A DNA stretch of 19,333 nt from the NCBI GenBank assembly GCA_016295245.1, contig JAEDLO010000025.1, positions 1 to 19,333 on the forward strand, written 5' to 3'. The position numbers were made by a program, and so were the translations under genes. The stretch comes from Bacteroidales bacterium. GTDB taxonomy: Bacteria > Bacteroidota > Bacteroidia > Bacteroidales > UBA932. The notes beneath the pieces are model-generated. The model was not told where the DNA came from. It searched no databases and saw only the letters and a list, made by a program, of their open reading frames with translations. Positions 15,201-19,333 of the stretch are shown here, piece by piece. Numbering within the stretch: position 1 is the stretch's first letter; each line of letters starts with the position of its first letter.

Positions 15201-16717
15201 TCATCTTCGACCTCAAGAATGTCAATCCTAACGCTGCCGTGAGCGTCAAGCTCGTAGCAGAGAGCGGCGTTGGAACCATCGCAGCCGGCGTAGCCAAGGC
15301 CAAAGCCGACCTGATTGTCATCTCCGGCGCCGAGGGCGGTACGGGCGCAAGTCCTGCAAGCTCAATGCGCTTCGCGGGCATCAGCCCTGAGATCGGTCTG
15401 GCCGAAACCCAGCAGACCCTCGTTCTCAACGGCCTTCGCGGCCAGGTGCGTCTTCAGACCGACGGTCAGCTCAAGACGGCCAAGGATGTTGTCCTGATGG
15501 CTATGCTCGGTGCGGACGAGTTCTCATTCGGCACCCTGCCTCTCATCCTGCTAGGCTGCGTGATGATGCGCAAGTGCAGCACCAACACCTGCCCTGTGGG
15601 TGTGGCAACCCAGGACGAGCGCCTGCGTTCACGCTTCACCGGCAAGGCCGACTATGTAGTCAACTACTTCACCTTCCTGGCCCAGCACGTAAGGGAGTAT
15701 CTCGCCGAAATGGGCGTCACCCGCCTCTCCGACATCATAGGCCGCACCGACCTCATCGAGGTCCACAAGGCCGACCCTTCAAGCAAGCAGGGTACCCTCG
15801 ACCTTGGGCGCCTGCTCTTTAAGCCTGATGGAAAGTCCAGCCTCCACTGGGAGCACAGCCCTTACACCAAGGTTCAATCCGTCAAGGACGAGCAGATCAT
15901 CCAGTACTGCAACAAGGCCATCGAAGACGGTGAGGAAGTCAACCTTGACTTCGCCATCCGCAACACCGACCGCGCGACCTGTACTATGCTTTCAGGCCTC
16001 ATCGCCAGCAAGTACGGCGCAGAGGGCCTCAGGGAAGGCACAATCAACATAAAGTTCAAGGGCTCGGCAGGCCAGAGTTTCGGCGCCTTCGCCGTCAAGG
16101 GAGTGAACGTCAAGCTCGAAGGCGAGTGCAACGACTACTTCGGCAAGGGCCTTTCAGGCGGCTGCATCACCATTCTTCCTCCTTCGAGGAGCTCCGCCGA
16201 GTTCGTCCCTGAAGACAACATCATCGCCGGCAACACCGGTCTTTACGGAGCCACCTCAGGCGAAATTTACATCAACGGCTGCGTGGGCGAGAGATTTGCC
16301 GTGCGCAACTCCGGCGCCATTGCCGTCGTAGAGGGTGCTGGCGACCACTGCTGCGAGTATATGACAGGAGGCCGCGTCGTTGTGCTTGGACGCACTGGAC
16401 GAAACTTCGCCGCCGGTATGTCGGGAGGTGTCGCTTATGTTTGGGACAAGAATCACGACTTCGATTACTACTGCAATATGGATATGGTGGAAATTAACCT
16501 TGTCGAAGAGGCTTCCAGCCGCAAAGAGCTCAAGGAACTCATCCGCAAGCACTATCTCCACACCGGTTCACCTCTGGCAGGACGGATCCTGGACGACTGG
16601 AACCGCTATGTCGAGGACTTTATCCAGGTAGTCCCTATTGAGTACAAGAGAGTGCTCGAAGAGGAGAAGGTTGCTAAACTCCAGCAGAGGATTGCTGATA
16701 TGCAGCGTGATTATTAA
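12224..16717 (+). CDS. gltB: Glutamate synthase, large (alpha) subunit
   Basis: Converts glutamine plus 2-oxoglutarate into two glutamates together with the small subunit encoded next. The 1497-residue protein has the full family order: an 18-residue propeptide and then the glutaminase Cys19 in EHDACGVG, a type 2 amidotransferase domain to about residue 430 (including NGEINT and the LDRNGLRPSRY segment), a central domain, the FMN/2-oxoglutarate barrel (GAMSFGALS, GEGGQLPGFKV, SGAEGGTGASP) and the C-terminal beta-helix (SGGCITILPP, GMSGGVAYVWD). The 3Fe-4S cluster ligands are Cys1112, Cys1118 and Cys1123 in GCVMMRKCSTNTCPVG. Ammonia released at Cys19 would be channelled to the FMN site. It is 22 bases after glnN and 20 bases before gltD, so the GS/GOGAT pair is one transcription unit. 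The only two CATG tetramers found in the window lie in codons 16-17 and 22-23 of this gene. Confidence 0.97.
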   Translation: MKPSHQQGLYAPAYEHDACGVGMVVNIHGGKSHELVDNALKVLENMEHRGAETRDKTGDGAGILVQIPHEFILLQGIPVPEKGRYGTGLVFLPKDLTRQNAILSIIIEEIEREGLSLMHLRTVPTCPEVLGTGAREVEPDIKQMFVTGVSEDRAPEIERILYKIRKKIENRVDDEDFYICSLSSRDIIYKGMLTSGQLRRYFPDLSNSYFTSGLALVHSRFSTNTFPKWKLAQPFRLLCHNGEINTIRGNRGWMQARESVLSSPALGDIREIRPILQDGMSDSASLDNVFEFLVMSGLSLPQAMAILVPESFNDKNPISEDLKAFYEYYSILMEPWDGPAALLFSDGRYAGGMLDRNGLRPSRYTITKNGMMVVASEVGVMDFEPGDIVSKGRLQPGKILLIDTLEGKIYYDGQIKASLAGEHPYRQWLSTNRIQLEKIKSGRHVENKVENYERKLINFGFGQEDIDKTIIPMCTTGQEPVASMGNDTPLAVLSDRPQIFYNYFRQQFAQVTNPAIDPIREDLVMSLEEYIGGVGTNILTPDESNCKMVRLPQPVLTNTQLDILCNIRYKGFKTVKLPMLFDIAKGESGLKMAIDDLCKQAEQSVDEGVNYIILTDRDIDKTHASIPSLLAVSAVHHYLISVQKRVQTALIVESGEIREVMHAALLLGYGASAICPYMTYAVLDDLVRNNRIQEEYNTAEKNYIKAVDKGLKKIMSKMGISTIRSYRGAKIFESIGLGEDLLRTYFGTEISTVGGIGLRDIARDAVKLHSEAFKPAEINEFLPNNGQFSYRKDGILHAWNPESIANLQIATRLGSYKKFQEWEKSVDEKSAPIFLRDYMSFKPAAKPVPLESVEPVEDIVKHFVTGAMSFGALSIEAHEALALAMNRLGTRSNTGEGGEDNERYHSSVDGVSLSSKTKQIASGRFGVTTEYLVNAEEIQIKVAQGAKPGEGGQLPGFKVNKIIAKTRNAIPGISLISPPPHHDIYSIEDLAQLIFDLKNVNPNAAVSVKLVAESGVGTIAAGVAKAKADLIVISGAEGGTGASPASSMRFAGISPEIGLAETQQTLVLNGLRGQVRLQTDGQLKTAKDVVLMAMLGADEFSFGTLPLILLGCVMMRKCSTNTCPVGVATQDERLRSRFTGKADYVVNYFTFLAQHVREYLAEMGVTRLSDIIGRTDLIEVHKADPSSKQGTLDLGRLLFKPDGKSSLHWEHSPYTKVQSVKDEQIIQYCNKAIEDGEEVNLDFAIRNTDRATCTMLSGLIASKYGAEGLREGTINIKFKGSAGQSFGAFAVKGVNVKLEGECNDYFGKGLSGGCITILPPSRSSAEFVPEDNIIAGNTGLYGATSGEIYINGCVGERFAVRNSGAIAVVEGAGDHCCEYMTGGRVVVLGRTGRNFAAGMSGGVAYVWDKNHDFDYYCNMDMVEINLVEEASSRKELKELIRKHYLHTGSPLAGRILDDWNRYVEDFIQVVPIEYKRVLEEEKVAKLQQRIADMQRDY

Positions 16718-16737
16718 CCTTAAAGAAATCAGAAGAT

Positions 16738-18114
16738 ATGGGAAACCCTAAAGCATTTTTGACTGTGCCCCGCAAGGAGGCCGGTTACCGTCCGGTTCAC
16801 GACCGAATCCACGATTTCGGAGAGGTTGAACAGACGCTCAATACCAAGGACCGCCAGGAGCAGGCGAGCCGCTGTATGGACTGCGGCGTGCCGTTCTGCC
16901 ACTGGGCCTGCCCTCTGGGGAACAAGGACCCGGAGTGGAACGACGCCCTCTACCACGGAGAGTGGGAGAAGGCCTACAAGCTCCTCAAGAAGACCAACGA
17001 CTTTCCTGAGTTCACGGGCAGGGTATGTCCTGCTCTGTGTGAAAAGTCTTGCGTGCTGAACCTCACGACAGGGGAGCCTGTGACCAACAGGGAGAACGAG
17101 GCCGCCATCGCCGAGAGGGCCTTCCTGGACGGCTATGTGACTATCGAGCACCCGGTGCGCAACGGCAAGAAGGTTGCCGTCATCGGCGCCGGCCCTTCGG
17201 GGCTTGCCGCTGCCAACCAGCTGAACTATATGGGCTTCGAGGTGGTCGTCTTCGACCGTAACGAGGCTGCGGGAGGTCTGTTGCGCTTCGGTATTCCGAA
17301 TTTCAAGCTCAACAAGAAGATCATTGACAGGCGCATTGACGTGATGCAGCAGGAGGGTGTCAGCTTCGTCTATAACTTCACCCTCGACGCTGACAAACTC
17401 GCCGCAGGGGACTTCAGTGGCGCTATGGCTCCGCTTGAGGGCTTTGACGCCTATGTCGTATGTACGGGTACCCCGCAGGCGCGCGACCTGGTCAATGTCC
17501 CGGGACGCGAGCTCAAGGGCGTTTACCTCGCGCTCGAACTCCTCAGCCAGCAGAACCGCGTGCTCGAAGGCGCTGAGTTCAGCAAGGAAGAGAGGGTAAG
17601 CGCAAAGGGCAAGGACGTGCTCGTCATAGGCGGCGGCGACACCGGCTCCGACTGCATCGGCACAGCCCACCGCCAGGGCGCAAAGAGCGTAACCCAAATC
17701 GAGATTATGCCGAAGCCGCCTGTAGGTCACAACCCAAATACTCCTTGGCCGAACTGGCCGGTCATCCTCAAGACCACCAGCAGCCACGAAGAGGGCTGTA
17801 CCCGCCGCTGGAACATCAATACCCTCGAGTTCCTGGGCAAGGACGGCAAGCTCACCGGCGTCAAGGTGCAGCCTATCGACTGGGAGCCTAACCCTGAGGG
17901 CGGACGCCCGAAGATGGTGGAGGCCGGCGAGGTCGAGGTCATCAAGGCCGACATCGTCTTCCTCGCTATGGGCTTCATCAAGCCTGTCCAGCCGCAGTTC
18001 CCTTCAAACGTCTTCGTTGCGGGTGACGCGGCTTCCGGCGCAAGCCTGGTAGTCAGGGCGATAGCCTCGGGACGCAAGGCTGCCGCCGAAGTGAAAGAAT
18101 TCCTAAAAGACTAG
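16738..18114 (+). CDS. gltD: Glutamate synthase, small (beta) subunit
   Basis: Supplies electrons from NAD(P)H through FAD and 4Fe-4S clusters to the large subunit. At 458 residues it is near the usual 450-490. The N-terminal cluster-binding region has Cys46, Cys49, Cys54 and Cys58 in RCMDCGVPFCHWACP, and Cys97, Cys101 and Cys105 in VCPALCEKSC. The FAD loop is VIGAGPSGLAAA (148-159), and the second nucleotide-binding loop is VIGGGDTGSDC (296-306). The end, VFVAGDAASGASLVVRAIASGR, is the conserved FAD-contacting segment. The same fold serves other reductases (for example PreT/NfnL-like proteins), but its position directly behind gltB fixes the assignment. It is followed after only four bases by asnB. 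Confidence 0.96.
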   Translation: MGNPKAFLTVPRKEAGYRPVHDRIHDFGEVEQTLNTKDRQEQASRCMDCGVPFCHWACPLGNKDPEWNDALYHGEWEKAYKLLKKTNDFPEFTGRVCPALCEKSCVLNLTTGEPVTNRENEAAIAERAFLDGYVTIEHPVRNGKKVAVIGAGPSGLAAANQLNYMGFEVVVFDRNEAAGGLLRFGIPNFKLNKKIIDRRIDVMQQEGVSFVYNFTLDADKLAAGDFSGAMAPLEGFDAYVVCTGTPQARDLVNVPGRELKGVYLALELLSQQNRVLEGAEFSKEERVSAKGKDVLVIGGGDTGSDCIGTAHRQGAKSVTQIEIMPKPPVGHNPNTPWPNWPVILKTTSSHEEGCTRRWNINTLEFLGKDGKLTGVKVQPIDWEPNPEGGRPKMVEAGEVEVIKADIVFLAMGFIKPVQPQFPSNVFVAGDAASGASLVVRAIASGRKAAAEVKEFLKD

Positions 18115-18118
18115 TCCT

Positions 18119-19333
18119 ATGTGCGGAATCAGTGCAATATTCAACATACGCGAGGACCACGCCAGGATGCGTGAACTGACGCTGCGTATGTCCGGCAGGC
18201 TGCGTCATCGCGGCCCGGACTGGAGCGGCATCTATGCGGGCAAGAGCGCAATCCTCGCCCACGAAAGGCTTTCGATTGTCGATCCGCTTTCAGGCGGCCA
18301 GCCACTCATTTCTCCTGACGGAGATCTGATCCTGTGCGTCAACGGCGAAATCTACAACCACAAGGAAATCCGCCGCCGCAGCGACTACGCCTTCAAGACC
18401 GGCTCCGACTGCGAGAGCATACTCTCCCTCTATCAGGACATAGCCTCCGAGCTAGCCTCTGCCGATGAACAGACCGCCGACAGGCTCATCTGTTCGCTTT
18501 TCGACTCGCTGAGCGGCATCTTCGCCTTCGGCCTTTACGACCAGGCTCGGGACAGCTTCCTGATAGGACGCGACCCTATAGGCGTGATTCCCCTCTACAT
18601 CGGCAGCGACTCCCTCGGCAGGGTGTACATCGCCAGCGAGCTCAAGGCCCTCGAGGGCATCTGCGAGGACTACGAACCCTTCCTGCCGGGCCATTACTAC
18701 TACAGCCGCACTCCCGGTCTGAAGCGCTACTACAAGCGCCCGTGGACCGATTACGAGGCGGTAAAGGGCAGGAAGGTCCAGCCTCTGGAAATCCGCGAGG
18801 CCCTGGAATCCGCAGTCAAACGCCAGCTGATGAGCGACGTGCCGTACGGCGTGCTGCTCTCCGGAGGTCTCGACAGCTCGGTAATCAGCGCCATCGCGAT
18901 GAAATACTCTCGCAAGAGGGTCGAGGAGGACTCCAAGTCAGACGCCTGGTGGCCGCGACTCCACTCCTTTGCGGTCGGGCTGAAGGGTGCTCCTGACCTT
19001 GCCAAGGCAAAAGAGGTCGCAGACTACATCGGCACTGTCCATCACGAGGTGAATTTCACCGTCCAGGAGGGCCTGGATGCCATCAGGGATGTGATCTACC
19101 ACATCGAGACCTACGACGTGACGACCGTCAGGGCATCGACTCCGATGTACCTGCTCGCCCGCGTAATCAAGTCTATGGGTATCAAGATGGTTCTCTCGGG
19201 AGAGGGATCGGACGAGGTCTTCGGAGGTTATCTCTACTTCCACAAGGCCCCGACGGCCAAGGACTTCCACGATGAGACCATACGCAAGATCTCCAAACTC
19301 CACCTCTACGACTGCCTGAGGGCAAACAAGAGC
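18119..19333 (+). CDS. asnB: Asparagine synthetase, glutamine-hydrolysing (3' end outside window)
   Basis: Makes asparagine from aspartate, ATP and glutamine. The 405 visible codons cover the N-terminal glutaminase domain, with catalytic Cys2 exposed after Met removal (MCGISA), LRHRGPD (28-34), and CVNGEIYNH (73-81). They also cover most of the synthetase domain, with the pyrophosphate loop LLSGGLDSS (246-254) and LSGEGSDEVFGGY (359-371). The family is usually about 550 residues, so roughly 150 are missing at the right edge. The start is only four bases after the gltD stop, indicating cotranscription and perhaps coupled translation. Its substrate glutamine is the product of the first gene of the operon. 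An Asn product also fits the Asn-rich leader ORF at the operon head. Among AsnB homologues a few act on other acceptors, but the context makes true asparagine synthesis most likely. Confidence 0.95.
   Translation, partial: MCGISAIFNIREDHARMRELTLRMSGRLRHRGPDWSGIYAGKSAILAHERLSIVDPLSGGQPLISPDGDLILCVNGEIYNHKEIRRRSDYAFKTGSDCESILSLYQDIASELASADEQTADRLICSLFDSLSGIFAFGLYDQARDSFLIGRDPIGVIPLYIGSDSLGRVYIASELKALEGICEDYEPFLPGHYYYSRTPGLKRYYKRPWTDYEAVKGRKVQPLEIREALESAVKRQLMSDVPYGVLLSGGLDSSVISAIAMKYSRKRVEEDSKSDAWWPRLHSFAVGLKGAPDLAKAKEVADYIGTVHHEVNFTVQEGLDAIRDVIYHIETYDVTTVRASTPMYLLARVIKSMGIKMVLSGEGSDEVFGGYLYFHKAPTAKDFHDETIRKISKLHLYDCLRANKS

Noticed and set aside
16729..17787. 352-codon minus-strand frame opposite gltD
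   Set aside because: gltD has complete Fe-S, FAD and NAD(P)H motifs on the plus strand; the antisense frame shows none.
1..19333. Mobile elements, CRISPR arrays, tRNA or rRNA genes
   Set aside because: I saw no transposase or integrase, no regularly spaced repeats, and no tRNA- or rRNA-like segments; intergenic spaces are short apart from the 272-base glnN leader region and the 86-base divergent promoter.

Overview
The window looks like a chromosomal segment of a GC-rich member of the Bacteroidota, probably order Bacteroidales. The main reasons are the type III glutamine synthetase of 729 residues (the Bacteroides type and size), AT-rich gene starts without Shine-Dalgarno boxes, and promoters matching the Bacteroidetes consensus TTTG-N19-TAnnTTTG. 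A more precise placement (Alistipes-like or Cryptobacteroides-like) would be a guess from base composition only.

Layout. (1) Positions 1-4191, minus strand: three closely spaced genes read leftward, in transcription order a short archaeal/Thermotoga-type S-adenosylhomocysteine hydrolase, an ATP-grasp-like protein of unknown substrate, and a secreted GH36 alpha-galactosidase cut by the window edge. (2) Positions 4192-4277: an intergenic region with two mirror-image TATATTTGCG boxes, one facing each operon. (3) Positions 4278-9739, plus strand: three almost touching genes encoding a lipocalin-like protein with a G-RDR-(S/A)-(W/F)-G-RDW signature, a rifampin-phosphotransferase-like PEP-utiliser/dikinase, and a fusion of a GHMP sugar kinase with a GalU-type nucleotidyltransferase. 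I do not recognise this set as a described pathway; it looks like a phosphorylation and nucleotide-sugar activation cassette. (4) Positions 9740-10011: a leader with a strong promoter, a 37-codon ORF very rich in Asn and Gln codons, and a 16-bp hairpin. (5) Positions 10012 to the right edge: glnN, gltB, gltD and asnB, which make glutamine, glutamate and asparagine from ammonia.

The most interesting signal is the leader. Ten of eleven consecutive codons (9821-9853) are Asn or Gln, directly upstream of an operon that starts with glutamine synthetase and reaches asparagine synthetase. This has the layout of ribosome-mediated transcription attenuation sensing charged tRNA-Asn/tRNA-Gln. A second, genome-scale signal is near absence of the palindrome CATG: I found two copies by eye in 19.3 kb, against roughly 70 expected by base composition. 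The third is the unassigned three-gene phosphotransferase/kinase/nucleotidyltransferase operon.
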